Origin: Ipomoea triloba
Lineage: Eukaryota; Streptophyta; Magnoliopsida; Solanales; Convolvulaceae
Assembly (NCBI RefSeq): GCF_003576645.1
Contig: NC_044916.1
Coordinates: 33,095,065 to 33,159,064, forward strand
Direction: 5' to 3'
DNA: 64,000 nt
Each line of letters begins with the position of its first letter. Position 1 is the first letter of the stretch. This document shows, one piece after another, positions 29,863-42,556 of this stretch. Below the pieces are notes generated by a model. That model was not told the DNA's origin, made no database searches, and saw only the letters and a program-made list of their open reading frames with translations. The position numbers and the translations under genes are program-made.

Positions 29863-30668
29863 AGATTCAATTTCTTAAATTTATGTTGCTATGCTATTCT
29901 AGTTTTTTAAAAAATTATTAGACATGTAATCAATAATATAGATAGCTAATCACATGCAGTTACATACTTGTTACTCGACTCAGTCCATTAAATATTATAT
30001 ACACATACCACTTATTTACATACTAATTCTTAATACTTTATGTTGACTAAACCCTTCAAACGCGAGAATAAACACTGTACATGCACATGAGATGTGCCCT
30101 AGTGTGGATATGCAGATAAACAAGATTCAAATTTCAAAAGGGTGGTGGCCTGTTCCTATATACATTTGGACTTTAATTTTAGTTTTAGTAGTATTGTGAT
30201 TCAATGCACCATGCATGTACTCACCAGCCGTAATGCAATTACAAATTTAATTCCTTAAAATCAAAATTCATTTCCTCGTACAGTCGATGGATGACTTTGA
30301 TTACTATTTAAGGAATTAGACTCTTCGAGTTGGATACTTCTAGCCGGCCGGCCGGCCATAATATATATGCATTTTATTTCGACCGTTTTTTTCATGAACT
30401 TAGTATTGAATTGGGACCATTCATGAACCTAGCTACCCTAGCTAGATACTTCATTACTCAAATAACACAAAAGGGAAAAAGAATTGAACTTAATGGAAAT
30501 AATAAAGTAGAACAAAATAAAGTTAACGTTACGATTTAGAGTGAATCATGAATTTACTTGTATTGACACAGATTGTTTAGGTGTATATTAATATATCACA
30601 ATGTCACCCTCAGTAAATATTTTTTAGGTTTTATAATCTTGATCTTAAAGTGATAGGGCCTCTTTCTA

Positions 30669-30864
30669 TCTTTTGGATTAAATGACTGTGTGAGTAGTGA
30701 GTAAACTCTCGCCTTGTGACCCTAGCTGGCAAAGGACCACAAGGAGGTAAACCAGCCTAGGTGACCCATAGCTGACCAGCTCAAACCCAAGGGCTTGAGA
30801 TTCGAACCCACGACCTCTCGGCTGCAAGTGTAACTCTCTTACCACTTGGATTGCCTTTACGGGC
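30669..30864 (-). mobile_element. tRNA-derived SINE (family A), best-preserved copy
   Basis: The 17-mer GATAGGGCCTCTTTCTA flanks it on both sides (30652-30668 and 30865-30881), a perfect target duplication. On the minus strand the body begins GCCCGTAAAGGCAATCCAAG. The A box GGCAATCCAAGTGGTAAGAG and the B box GGTTCGAATCT follow. A body with CCTCCTTGTGGTCCTTTGCC and an A-rich end complete it. The length is 196 bases. This is the reference copy for the family in this window. Confidence 0.88.
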
Positions 30865-30949
30865 GATAGGGCCTCTTTCTAACAAAGAGGTCATGTCTTC
30901 AAATTCATTGAATAGTTTATGATGAAAATAATGCGTTGATAAATAATTA

Positions 30950-31199
30950 TTTTTCGTCTCATTTTATGTATATGGCTCGGTCAACGGATTTGGTTCAAGT
31001 TATTTACAAATTGATTTTTTGTAATATTTAGTTTAACATTAGTATGTAAAATTTATATATTTTAAAATTATATTAAAAGTGCTATTAAACACACCCAAAA
31101 ATTAAAATATAAGAGAAAATTAAAGAAAATAAATGAGAAAGAAATAGTTGATTTTATCGATTAGTAGTAAACAAAACAAGTAAAATGAGATACAGTGAG
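30950..31199. mobile_element. Stowaway-like MITE, copy 1
   Basis: TA flanks both ends. The right end, read inverted, is CTCACTGTATCTCATTTTAC; the left end carries CGTCTCATTTTAT. The interior shares AGTTTAACATTAGTATGTAA and GTGCTATTAAACACA with the element at 33502-33759. Confidence 0.7.
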
Positions 31200-32364
31200 T
31201 AATAAATATGAAGTATATATTACTTATAGCAAACAAAACTATTTGTTATTTAGACCGAATGGAGGCAATCATTATTACATGGATTGTGGTCTACACAGCT
31301 ATAAAAAAGTATATTTTAATATACTAAAAGTCTCAAAAAAAAAAACTAAAATGTACCTTATATTCATGGTTTACATAGTTACGTGGATTATGATCTACAC
31401 AATAATTTACCCTATAACTCTTATTATCATTAGGGCCTCAACTAAATCGGTCTTTCTTTTAGAATATAGACAACCAGTATAGTACATGAGTGGTGCTCGA
31501 GTTGTTTTATACTCCGTATTATTTTTATGAAAAATACTAGAACTCACAAAATTACCTCATTGATATGGCAAATTTTTAAAATGCTAGACATTATCTTTTC
31601 TTTTTTAATTTTAATTTCAATTTTTATTTTAAAACTTTAAACTTCTGTGATAGGGAGTGGGACGAGTGGTAAAAGTAAGACTGTACTGTGTAGCATGGTC
31701 ATATTTTTATTAATCAGATTTTTACATATGACAATAGTTAGTATTTTGTTTAAATGAGTAGTGGGCACAAATGTTAATACTTATAGGCGATGTTTGGTAT
31801 AGCATATTTGAGAGTTTATAGCTTATAATGTATAAATAAGTTATAAACTCTGTTTGGTAAAACATGAAAATGTTAAAATAATAGTTTATTTTAAAACATT
31901 ATGCTAAGTAGCATTTCAAAATATGCTTCCATTTACTCACTTTTAAATTTTAAGATAATTTATAAGCCAGATATGCCAAAAAAAAAAAGACATAACACCC
32001 ACTTTGCGATCATTATTCTTACAAGTTTTATTCTTGGTGTGTTAAAAATGATACAAAGTTCTGTTCACGGTGTGTTAAAGATGGATACAAATGGTATGCT
32101 CTCACATTTATATTAATTATATCCTACTAAACACCTTTAGCATTTTGAAAACATCAAAGTCAAAATTAGACACTTAAAGAAAATTTTTTGTTTTTAAGTG
32201 TCTAACATATAAAACAAAATCAGGTTTCTAGTTTAATTTAAGCTTATTATTCATCGATTTTATTAACTTTTACTCAACCCATTTTTATAATTTATTATGC
32301 TAATCTCAAATTGTACTGTCCTCGATATATAATGATCAAATATTTTCAAAAATCAAAGTTTTAA

Positions 32365-32885
32365 TTAAGCTTATTATTGCAATTGGCTTTGTTCAATGTA
32401 TGTAATGTTGCTTATTCGGAGAGACTAATGCATGTGTTGATTGAATAGCTATTCACCATGATCCTTTTGTACTTGGTTTACAGCTTTATGACCACCTTCC
32501 AAATAATTTGAACTAAATTTTTTTTGGTGCTAATATTATTGATATCATTTGGTCAAAAAAAAATTATGTTATTTTTGTTTGAGAACTATATTTTTTTTTC
32601 CTTTGAATTTTTTTAAAATAGTGTTTGACTTATTATTGTGATTTGCCTTATTCAATGTATGTAAATACTTATTGAGCGAAATTATCGTTGCTCATTTAAC
32701 ATATCTACAATAAATTTGATGCATGTACTGATTGAATGACTACCCACCACAATCATTCTATACTTGATTACAAATTTATAATCATCCTCTAGAAAGTTTA
32801 GATTTAATAATTTTTGTTGATATTGTCGATATCATTTGTCTAAATTTTATGTAAATTTTGTTCCAAAACTAGTTTATCCTTTGTA
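32365..32885. repeat. Diverged tandem duplication, about 260-bp unit
   Basis: Copy 1 (about 32365-32610) and copy 2 (about 32625-32885) share TTATTATTG, TTCAATGTATGTAA, GATTGAATAGC/GACT, CACCA, GATATCATTTG and similar blocks in the same order. They are noncoding and well diverged. Confidence 0.55.
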
Positions 32886-33035
32886 TAAAAAATAAATAAA
32901 CAAAAGCAACCTTGGCTATAGAAAATAGCGAGAGAAAAAAAGAGGCAAAAATGTCTTAAAATTGGTGGCCAAGTGAGCAGAGCATGTTTTTTGGAATTAA
33001 AAATGCTGCAATTTCTTTTTTTTGAAGCACAAAGA

Positions 33036-33125
33036 GACAACAGCGCCTTTACTGAGTCTCAAACCCACCCTTTTCCACATGAAAGTACAATCGGGTGCGA
33101 CTAAACCACAAGGTCATTGGCAAAC
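33036..33125 (-). mobile_element. SINE-like element (family B)
   Basis: The minus strand reads GCCAATGACCTTGTGGTTTAG (A-box region) and, about 50 bases on, GGGTGGGTTTGAGACTC (B box). Similar heads occur at 17541-17600 and 45030-45100. Confidence 0.5.
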
Positions 33126-33501
33126 ACATTTGGATAGTAACAGTAAATTTAGCTCATAATTCAAAATTGGAAAAAAAAATGTGATATAAAATGAAAAGTC
33201 AAAAATCTTGGGTCAAATTGCAGTTTGGTTTTATACGAATGGAATCATTGCGTAGTTGTCGGCATCGAAAGGGAGAGGGGAGGCGAAACAATGGGCGGGA
33301 TTGGGATAGCGGATTTCGCATTTGGTTTAATTTGGCGATAGGACTCTGTAACTAACTTGGTTTGCGTGACTCAACTTTCCCCACCATGGATAAGTTTTTC
33401 CTATCAATATCTTTCTAGTATTCCCTACTTTCTCTTTATCAATTTCTCATCCTCACAATATACATATATATGTATATTCAACAATATTTCATAAATTAAT
33501 A

Positions 33502-33759
33502 CTACCTCAGTCCCATTTTAGTGGTCTGATTCGTTTAATGGGGCTTGATTGGAGTTATTTTTAATCCAATTTTTCATAATATTAAGTTTAACATTAATAT
33601 ATAAAATTTATATATTTAAAAACTACATTAAAAGTACTATTAAACACAAAAAATTAAATTTAAAAATAAAATAAAATTATTAAAGAAAATAAGCAATGAA
33701 GAAAGAGCTTCTTTGACCAATGAATAATAAATAGGACTGGTAAAATGAGATAGAGAGAG
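33502..33759. mobile_element. Stowaway-like MITE, copy 2
   Basis: TA duplications lie at 33500-33501 and 33760-33761. The left end is CTACCTCAGTCCCATTTTAG and the right end, read inverted, is CTCTCTCTATCTCATTTTAC. Both are close to the canonical Stowaway end CTCCCTCCGTCCC. The length is 258 bases, noncoding, same family as 30950-31199. Confidence 0.8.
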
Positions 33760-36222
33760 TAACATTTTAATATAATTATTAAAAAAAAATGTCATTTGTC
33801 TAGGAATTTGATATAACAAAAGATGTGTTTAGTTTACTTAGGTGGGAATAGTAGGTAAATGTCACTTTTATTTCAGATAATAAAGTATTGTGTAAAGTTA
33901 ACACTATTTGTTGCTTTGTCTGTTTAAGAAATTTGTATCTGAACATCAGTAACTAAACGAGTAGAGTAATAGAGATATACGAAGTGTAGTGTAAATATTG
34001 GAATGTTTTTTTTTTCTAGTCACCTCTTCACCTTCAAAATCGAGAAGTTGATCGTCCTCGGTCAGTTCATTAATATCCTAACGTCTCCTTAGCTGTCGTC
34101 GCTCCACTAGAAGTTGTTACATTAGTGTCAAAATGTGTGGCGACCAATCTAGCAAGCTACTAACCAAGTGCCATGTCAGTCTTGTTGACGGAATCCCTCC
34201 ATGTATCGTATCCCTTGCCTCAATGCTATAAAAGTCAAGCCCCAACACCTTAAGATGGATCTTTTGACTACTTTCCTAGTCTACTTTTCAACTTAATTGG
34301 AGCTCCATAAGCCCACTTGTAGCCCCATATTGGACTAAGGACTATTGTAAGAAATACTCATTCCCATTCCCATCTCATTATATAGTGATCATACAAATCA
34401 CGTAATAGCCTACTATAAATGCTATCAAATACATGTCTTTAAAATTGAATTTGGGTACAATGTGAATTAAGAACTATCTTTTTGTACTAGAATTTTCCCA
34501 AAATATTAAGAGTCACATGGCATAATTATAGAATTAATGGTCCCAATGTAACGTCTTGTCTCTTATGTGGCAACAACGACTCCAAACTTGGTGTGATCCT
34601 TAACATTTAATCTAATGTGTATGCTTAGATTTTAAGATTATAGGGATCATAAAACTATGAGAATCGATAAGTGTTTGTGGTGTAGAAGAAAAAAAATAAG
34701 AAAAATTTCATTCATCTACGTTGAATCTAGAAACTTGTATTTGATGAAACTAACTCTGTTGATGTAAACTAACTATCTCTCTCTCTCACGGTAGACTCAC
34801 ATCTTGTAAAACTATAGGTAGTAAGACTAATTAAGTAACATGAGCTATATATAGACAAGTTGAGTTACAATAGAATCATCTAAACTTATCTAGAAAACCC
34901 TTCTAACAAATTCACTCTTATATATGCTCAACTATTTCTAGCAGACTTACTGAAAATATAACTGTTCCTCCAATATGTTTTGAGTATTGCTCCTTATCCT
35001 CCAATATAGAAAACATGGGCTCTCGGATTTGGGCTGCTATATTGACCCGGATTTGCCAATATTGTTGGGTTAGACCAATACCTAATATTACATCACTATA
35101 TATCATTTACGTTAACATATGTGTTATATGCTTCATATTAGTGATATAAATATTTTACTTAGTATTTGGGTATCACATTATAATATGTGATTGTGTCAAG
35201 AAAAATAAATATTATTCCGTATAATTTTTGTTCAAGTAAAAGATGGATTCTTTTTATGCAGCAATATATATCATGACCTATAATAAGACAATCATGTGTC
35301 AATATATGAACGAATAATTTAGGTAGCGTTTAATTCAATGGATATTTTTTAAATAATATAACATGAATAAAGGAATCAATATTTGGTTTCTATTATGTGA
35401 TGGGACTATACGGCTATACTCTTCGATGGGACTGGGCCAACACTAATGCCCGAATTACTTTTTGTTTTAAGGACGAACAAGCGCATTGTATATTTGTATG
35501 ACTTTGAAGGATGGGCTTGGGCTTACCCTCCCAGAACCCATGCCTAAGGCCGTGAAATTTTATTTTTAATATATTAAATGTTCATTTTTTGAATATATAT
35601 ATATATATTTATAAATAAATTTTTATCATATCAATAATAAGTATTTATATGTGATTTACATTACAACACAATGTGAACTATGATGGCAAATATATTAATA
35701 TCGTCAATCATTATACTGTGATTAATATTGTAAGGTAAACTAAAAATAATGTAACATGTGTTCATTTTTAGTGCATTTGAGGTTATTTTTTAAGTATGCT
35801 AGATAAATTTAAAAATGAACTTTCAATAAATTGAAAATGAACATTTATCAATAATCTACGATGTAATTTGCCATCATTCTATCATATATACATTATCATT
35901 AAAGTTAAAATAGGAGCATATACCAAATGAGGCGAATATAAATTACCATATATCTTTCAAAAAAAAAATACCATATATCTATTGAACATAATCAGAAACA
36001 ACACGTCGGCATATTACTCTCATGGTTTAAACAATAGCATCGCTTTAAGTCTGAAACACCAAAAGCACAACTAAATAACATACTTCCAAGTCTTCGTTCT
36101 AAAGCACACACTCAATTGTCTTTGAAAATCGACACCCCAGTTCAAATTCCTTCATATAAAATGGATTCATAATCTCCATCATAACCCTGACAGTTGATTC
36201 CCCACATCATTGTTTCACAGCT

Positions 36223-37953
36223 TCAATCCTGCAAACAAGACGAGTTCAAACATGAAACTTAGAGTCTAAGTTGACAGGCAGAACAGTAACATCGCATAAA
36301 AGAAATGGTACAAGCCAACAAATGAGATTAGTTAATCAGTTGGGACTTGAAAACTCCACTATAGCCAGACTATTATGCACCTGAAACCAATTACAAGCCG
36401 GCTAAAATAGTTTGCTACAGATATAGCAGTACTAAATTTAGCATGGTGATTAAGTGACCAATTGATCTTTATTTACTCATGTAAGTTTCAATAGTGAAGA
36501 GTGTTGTGAGGATGCAATCCCTCACCAAAAATGCTAAACGAGAAATCTAAATGATATGTGCAGGCACAAGCTTGTACTTTCATGTGTGAAGAAGTAGCAT
36601 GATATTTGACATTAATAAAAATGAAGGAAATTGTTAGTTTTCACTCGTATTCCTCATACATGCCATGGCTTCCACCCTTCCATGGATATATCACATACAC
36701 AAATTTCTCTGTTCCAATAAATGAATCTATTCATCTTAGAGCATATATATGTATCGAGAAATTAAGCATTCGCAGTCTACGAATGCACACATGGCAAGCC
36801 CACTTGAAGATTGAATTTTCAGATTGGGATGTGATATATTTTCAAGTAATATGCATACCGAGATTATTAGAGTGGCACTGAAAGCCTAGATTTTTCAGAT
36901 TGAGACATGGTATATTCTAAAGCAACATGCCTACTGAGATTATTGAATCAAGTAACAAACTTTAATCAAAGAAAAGAAAAAAAGACCCAAAAAATAAATG
37001 TAAAATGGTTAATGTACCTCCTCATCATCATCTCCTCCATCTTCCTTATTCTTCTTAAGACGGGTGGTACCACCCTCCTTGCTGATGGGTAACTTCATTG
37101 CTCCAAACGGTGTATCCACATTGATATGTCCTTTCATTGTGTAGCCAGTGCCTTTACCTCTAATCATGTCCCATAGAGCAGAGCCAAAGTCCTTGGGCCT
37201 GAAGGTGACGGGGAGATCAATGTAGCTAGTTCCTTTTTTCTCAATTTTGGCTGCCTTCTCAAGTTCTGCACTCCCAATGCTTACATCAGAGAGCCAAAGC
37301 TCATAGTCAAGTGAATTGAGCCCCAGATCAAAGTCATTCATGTTTTCCAATTTCAAGTGAAGAATAGCAACAGTTTCTTCAAAAGAGAACCTCTCGAAAT
37401 GAATTTTCTCGAGATCAATATCTGGCTTGTAAGGAATGGGAATTTCACCAGTTTTCTCCAGAGGCAGGGTTAACCTACCAAAAACAGGCACATCCACTAT
37501 GAGGTCCACTTTTATCCTATATGGAATTATGCTTCCGGGCTCTATATCTTTATATGTACTCTTAATGTCATCATAAATCAGGTTAACTGGTATCTTGACA
37601 GTTTCTGAACCATGTGCATGTATAGTTCCGGCGTCAGGGATCAGCCCCGAGATCAACTTCCTCCCATCGCTCTCAATTAAGTAGTTTATGTCAATGAGAG
37701 GGATTGGAACAGGATTTGGGTTCTTCACAAGCACATCAACCACTATTTCTGCCCTTTCAAGATTGATATGAGGAATATGAATCTCAGAAACATCTGCAGT
37801 TGGTTTCCCGAACCCGATTGTCTCCTCTATCTTCTCGCCTACATCATGGATAAAATCCTTCACCTTGTCCAAGAACCCACCCTGTTCTTCCTCCTTGTCT
37901 TCCTTGTCCTTGACACTCCTTTCCACAATCTCCGGATTATCAGACGATGCCAT
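36223..37953 (-). CDS. LEA_2 (Lea14-type) protein with two WHy-type domains, about 313 aa
   Basis: Late-embryogenesis-abundant group LEA_2, a folded (not disordered) class linked to desiccation and stress tolerance, probably cytosolic. The main exon is 37953-37018 (312 codons). I infer a last exon from 36228 encoding one Asp and a stop: the donor GAGGAG|GTACAT at 37018/37017 and the acceptor TTTGCAG|GATTGA both look good. Unspliced, the frame would add Val-His and stop at 37009. The N-terminus is charged (KDKEDKEEEQ). A first LEA_2 domain spans about residues 60-160 (NPNPVPIPLIDINYLI, the NPN signature). A second spans about 180-290 (LENMNDFDLGLNSLDYELWL, then PKDFGSALWD). An acidic C-terminus (GGDDDEE) follows. 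It matches the Arabidopsis At2g44060 type (about 325 aa). A leader intron upstream carries a tandem duplication. Confidence 0.9.
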
Positions 37954-37960
37954 ACCTTCT

Positions 37961-38684
37961 CACAAGCTGAGATCAAAAGATATTGAACTAATTACTCACT
38001 CAATATTGCAAGCAAAATCTTACTTAATATTCATGAACACAGATTAAAAAAATGCATTATTTTCCATTTCTTTCGTGATCACACTAATTACTATATTAGG
38101 AGCAACAATTTACTAGACCTAAGAAGCAAGTAATGCCGGTGTAATTATCTCAAGAACATCAATCCCCACAGACACACTGAACTTAAAACAAGTGAATACA
38201 AAACGCATACGCATGATCGGAATTATAGCATTTGCCTAGATTACTACAAGTAGTACTAAATTAGGTTCAATAGTAATAATCATCAATCACAAGCTGAGAT
38301 CAATAGATATTGAACTAATTACTCACTCAATATTGCAAGCAAAATCTTACTTAATATTAATGAACACAGATTAAAAAAAGAATGCATTATTTTCCATTTC
38401 TTTCGTGATCACACTAATTACTACTAGTATTAGAAGCAGCAATTTACTAGACCTAAGAAGCAAGTAATGCCGTGTAGTTATCTCAAGAACATCAATCCCC
38501 ACAAACACACTGAACTTAAAACAAGTGAATACAAAACACATACACATGATCGGAATTATAGCATTTGCCTAGATTACTAGAAGTAGTACTACAAGTGAAT
38601 ACAAAACACATACACATGATCGGAATTATAGCATTTGCCTAGATGACTAGAAATAGTACTAAATTAGGTTCAATGGTAATAATC
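37961..38684. repeat. 327-bp tandem duplication in the LEA_2 leader intron, with nested 70-bp duplication
   Basis: CACAAGCTGAGATCAA starts both copies, at 37961 and 38288. The two are nearly identical over about 300 bases. Inside copy 2, the unit starting ACAAGTGAATACAAAACACA is repeated at 38521 and 38591. On the minus strand each copy begins with GATCTCAG, the likely acceptor of the leader intron, just 5' of the ATG at 37953. Confidence 0.85.
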
Positions 38685-38904
38685 ATCAATCATCAATGGA
38701 GGAATTAGCGGTTTGAGTGGAGGAGAGTGACTGACAAGACTACAAGAGACCACCATTCATTTCAGACAATTAAAAAAATGAACCGATCAAGTCAACCTAG
38801 ATCAGATCGCATCACCATTATTCAAAAAGCAAAAGCTAATCGATCAGAATCTTCAAACTCGGATGGGATGAGGATGATCAATCAAAAACGAGAGAATGGA
38901 GATT

Positions 38905-39000
38905 TACCTAACGAGAGATAATCGGGTGCAAATGATGAAGACGAAGAGATTGTCCGGACAGAGAGCTATAGACACGAGAAATTTTTGGTGTAATAAATAC
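38905..39000 (-). promoter_or_regulatory. Candidate leader exon and TATA region of the LEA_2 gene
   Basis: On the minus strand TATTTATTAC (about 38990-38999) precedes a CT-rich stretch, and CTCGTTAG|GTAAATC (about 38912) is a good donor. With the acceptor GATCTCAG near 37971 this gives a leader intron of about 940 bases. Inferred from sequence only. Confidence 0.35.
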
Positions 39001-40090
39001 AGAAGGAAATGATGGAGTCGATGACTGGGGTGACTGGTGAGTATTGAGTAAGTGGGTCCGGGTTGGTTTATCGGTTCACGCGGACCCGACTAATTATTTG
39101 ATGCACCGACCAGCCGACCACACACGGCCCAATCATTTTGATTTAATACGGGGTAGTTTATTCAGCGGTTTTCGTACGTGTCGCCTAATTTTTGGTCCAA
39201 ATTATCATTTGATTTTTCTCAATCGCTTCAAAAATCTAACGGAAACCACCCGTGTAAATACCTCCTTCGTTGGATTTTGGTCCATAATTTTTATTTTTTT
39301 GTTATTTGAGATAAATAGTCAAATAAACACCATAACGGTTGAACTTTATACTGCAAGTCAATGAAATGCATAAATTTTAAAAATTTAATTGAGCAAATCA
39401 ACTCGTTATTTCTATGCATCGATAAAAAAAAGAAGGTATTTATCCAATAATAGTCGGTCATTAGAGTTCCAATAAGTAAGAAGCAATGAGCTTTCGACAA
39501 GTAAAACCAACAAACTAGCAACATGCCAGCCGTTTTTTCTTCCTTGAGGAAGAAGGTGATGGGCGACATTTTACTAGTTGTTGATTTTTTATTTTACTCG
39601 TCAGAACTATAATAACCGGCTATTACAAGTCAGTTATCATTTTTTAGTGTCAATGCACGAAAATAACATTTTGATGTGTTTAATGGTAATTTTTAAAAAT
39701 ACAAATGCCTACTTAACTATTAGTATAGAGCTGATAAACCAATTTAACTATTTTCTGTTCTTTAAAAAAATACAATTAAGAGTTAGAGGTCAAACATTGA
39801 CATCCTAACATAAAATTAAAAATCTCACATTACCATAAATCTTAAACCCTTAAAATTTCAACATTATGGGTTTTGACATCTCCATACTCCAATGTATATG
39901 ATAAGCTTGCTTGATATGAATAGTGGATATTCAAGTTGATACACAACTAGCCTAACTGCCATCTACTTACTCGACTTCTTCAAGAGTCAAGACTCAATAG
40001 CGAGGAGTCACATAAAAATCCTTTTACTTGCTAAGATTCTTTAACATTTAACTTGATATAATTAATCCCTTAAAAATCACATTTGCTTCC

Positions 40091-40092
<2 letters not shown>

Positions 40093-40127
<35 letters not shown>
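40093..40127. repeat. (TA)n microsatellite
   Basis: About 34 bases of alternating TA, the target into which the Helitron end at 40128 is set. Confidence 0.9.
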
Positions 40128-40128
<1 letters not shown>

Positions 40129-40153
40129 TAGTTTTTCCTACGCGCTTTGCGCG
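40128..40153 (-). mobile_element. Helitron 3' terminus
   Basis: Read on the minus strand: the hairpin CGCGCAAAGCGCG (40153-40141), a short spacer, then CTAG (40131-40128), immediately followed by a T of the TA-repeat target. The hairpin roughly 10 bases before a CTRR end is the Helitron signature. The body must extend to higher coordinates; its 5' TC end was not located. Confidence 0.6.
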
Positions 40154-42184
40154 AAGACTTGTGCCCAATCTTTCAACTTATTTAGTAAATTATTTTGAAA
40201 TAGATATAATGCGTTTTCTTTTTCTTTTTTTTTAGTTGTCGATGTTTCATAGATATTTGTGCCAAATATTTGTTGAGTATGTATTTTAAATTAACACAAC
40301 AAATTCAATTTAATTGTGATATATTTATTCCACTGTAATTTTTTTCATCCCATCCACTGTAATTTTAAGTTTACTAAAATTTTGTATTACAATATTTTTG
40401 TCTTTGAAAATGAATAAATTTTGTTTAAATCTAGTCTTCTTCGAATGGGAGATATATCTCTTATAAATTCATATTCATATATTGATCTACATAGTAATTG
40501 ATTTCAACTATCTAAATTCAACAACTTTCACAAATTGATATCCAATAATCGTGTCTCAATTCAACTGCAAATGCATTATGTTGCTGCTCATTTGATACCT
40601 AGACATTAGATACAAATGTTATTGAAATGAGATGAATTTGTAAATAATAACATAAAGTTACAAAAAAAAAAAAAAACTTGAATTAAAGTTTGAACATGAC
40701 ATTTTAGTAGCGAACTAAGTGAATATACTTAAAAATAACCATTGTTCTGGGAAATTCTTCTTTAACAAAAATTTGTAAGTATCGTTGAAGTAACTGATAA
40801 ATTACGAATGATAAAATAAATTATTTAAAATTTACATAAATTACTTATGCATTCATACCACTTCACACCATAGTAATTAAATATTGTCTTATATTGTCAA
40901 CATTATGCATTTAGGCAAGTGATTTTGTTAATTTTGCTATTAGCACCCAAAAGAAAAACAAATGAAAATAATTATTAAAAACTGTATTACTTATCAATCA
41001 ATAAGCTAGGAAACTTAATATAAAAATTTTGAGAACAATAAAAAAGAATAAATTGAATTTAGAAATTACATGCTCTCGTTTTGAATGATATATCACACTA
41101 ATGTATTGAACCATAGAGGATTTGTCATGTATAGATATACATAACACTTGAATTCAACTGTCTCAATTCATACTCTGATTAGCATTTTATTATTTTTATT
41201 TATTTTTAAAGTTAGGGGGGAAATGGAAAGTGAATAAGGTGACCATTTGTAACCACTCTCCCATTTCTCATTATCATATAATTGAGCTCTCTCAAAATCC
41301 CTTCTATCAAATCTTTACACCAAATGACTACTAATTGTGTGTGTGTGGATGATATATGAAGGTTATTTAGAAAATTACTTACCATTACTTGTAGATGTAA
41401 TTTTGTGTGTGAGTGTGTGAGATTTGTGTTTGTATGTGTATATGGACTGGAAAAAAAAAAGTCACAGAACTGTTATAATTTATGTTTTGATAAAATGTTT
41501 ATCAATAAACTAATATTTCTTTATACCGTTCATGTTTTTTATAGGAAGGTGCTAGCCTTAGCCTTTTACCGATCAATCCACTAATTACCTAGAGCTGGAC
41601 TTGGTATTTTACCGGCTTTTGCCTTTCACCATAATGCAAGGTGATGGAAATGCCATGGGATTTTGCTAGAGAATGCAAGGAAGACATATTAAAGGAAATA
41701 GAAAATGAAGATAAAATTCCAAGAAAAGTGTACTCATAATCCAAGAAACTGATTCTGAGGTGCATTCTGGTACAGGGAGCAATTTGTTTTTATTTTTCCA
41801 TTTTACAGCATGCAAATTGCATCTCAATAATCTGGAAATTTATAGGAAGTGAAATATGGTCCGACAATGGCTTGGCTTTAACTCCCAACGCGTTGCAGTA
41901 GTAGATACCAATTAAGAGATTAATCAGAGTAAAATGATAACCAGATAGGTGGATAGCTTTCACTCAAATCAAACTCTTAGTTCCACTATAAAAGCTAGTG
42001 TACGAGCGTGTAAAAATTTGACCTAGTTAAGTACTACTCCTAATCTTTTGTAGAGCCGATGTGAAATAATATCAAAGTACAAAAAAAAAAAAAATTAAAT
42101 CTACAATGCCAGTGGTGGAGTTGAGATTCCTGCGAGGTTCTAACATCAAAACAAAATATAAATCAATTACATTATAAACTCATA

Positions 42185-42300
42185 TTTTCTATTTAGTTTT
42201 TAACCAGCTTGGTTGGTGTAGTGTCTGTGCACCCTTGTCCTTGAAAAAGGTCAGGACTCATGAGTTCAAACTCTCTCTTATATGAAAAAGTATCAATTTG
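42185..42300 (+). repeat. SINE-like fragment
   Basis: AACCAGCTTGGTTGGTGTAG (A-box-like) and GAGTTCAAACTCTC (B-box-like) are spaced about 55 bases apart, as in tRNA-derived elements. No clear target duplication was seen. Confidence 0.4.
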
Positions 42301-42556
42301 GACATATTCAGTGTGTGGGAGATATGGCCGAATTCACACCAAATACCACCAAATTAGTAGTCATTTGTCTCCTCTCTAGCTCTTTCAAAATCCCTTCTAT
42401 CAAATCTTTACACAAACATAGAAACACAATTGATGAATGGGAGACTAAAAAGACAAAAAAAGCCAAATGCCATTTAGAGGAAACCGAGGTTTGGTTTTCT
42501 GATTTCAATCTAAATCAGCAAATCAGTTGAACCTTTGTATTTTGATCACTAAGAAC

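Larger units (their letters stand above)
25110..36222. other. Large repeat-rich spacer between the ARGOS-like and LEA_2 genes
   Basis: No host gene was found in about 11 kb. The first 500 bases probably hold the ARGOS-like leader and promoter. After that come SINE copies, long inverted-repeat elements, two Stowaway-like MITEs, AT microsatellites, a diverged tandem duplication (32365-32885) and AT-rich filler. From about 34640 to 35060 the sequence has LTR-like features (a CTATATATAG box, TG-rich borders), but I could not fix its ends. The longer open frames show no domain and have biased composition. Confidence 0.5.

Noticed and set aside
30341..30358. CCGGCCGGCCGGCC run as a regulatory island
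   Set aside because: A short isolated GC repeat with no neighbouring gene; reported nowhere else in the window.
30669..30864. A tRNA gene, suggested by A and B boxes
   Set aside because: No cloverleaf can be completed, and a perfect 17-bp target duplication shows it is a SINE.
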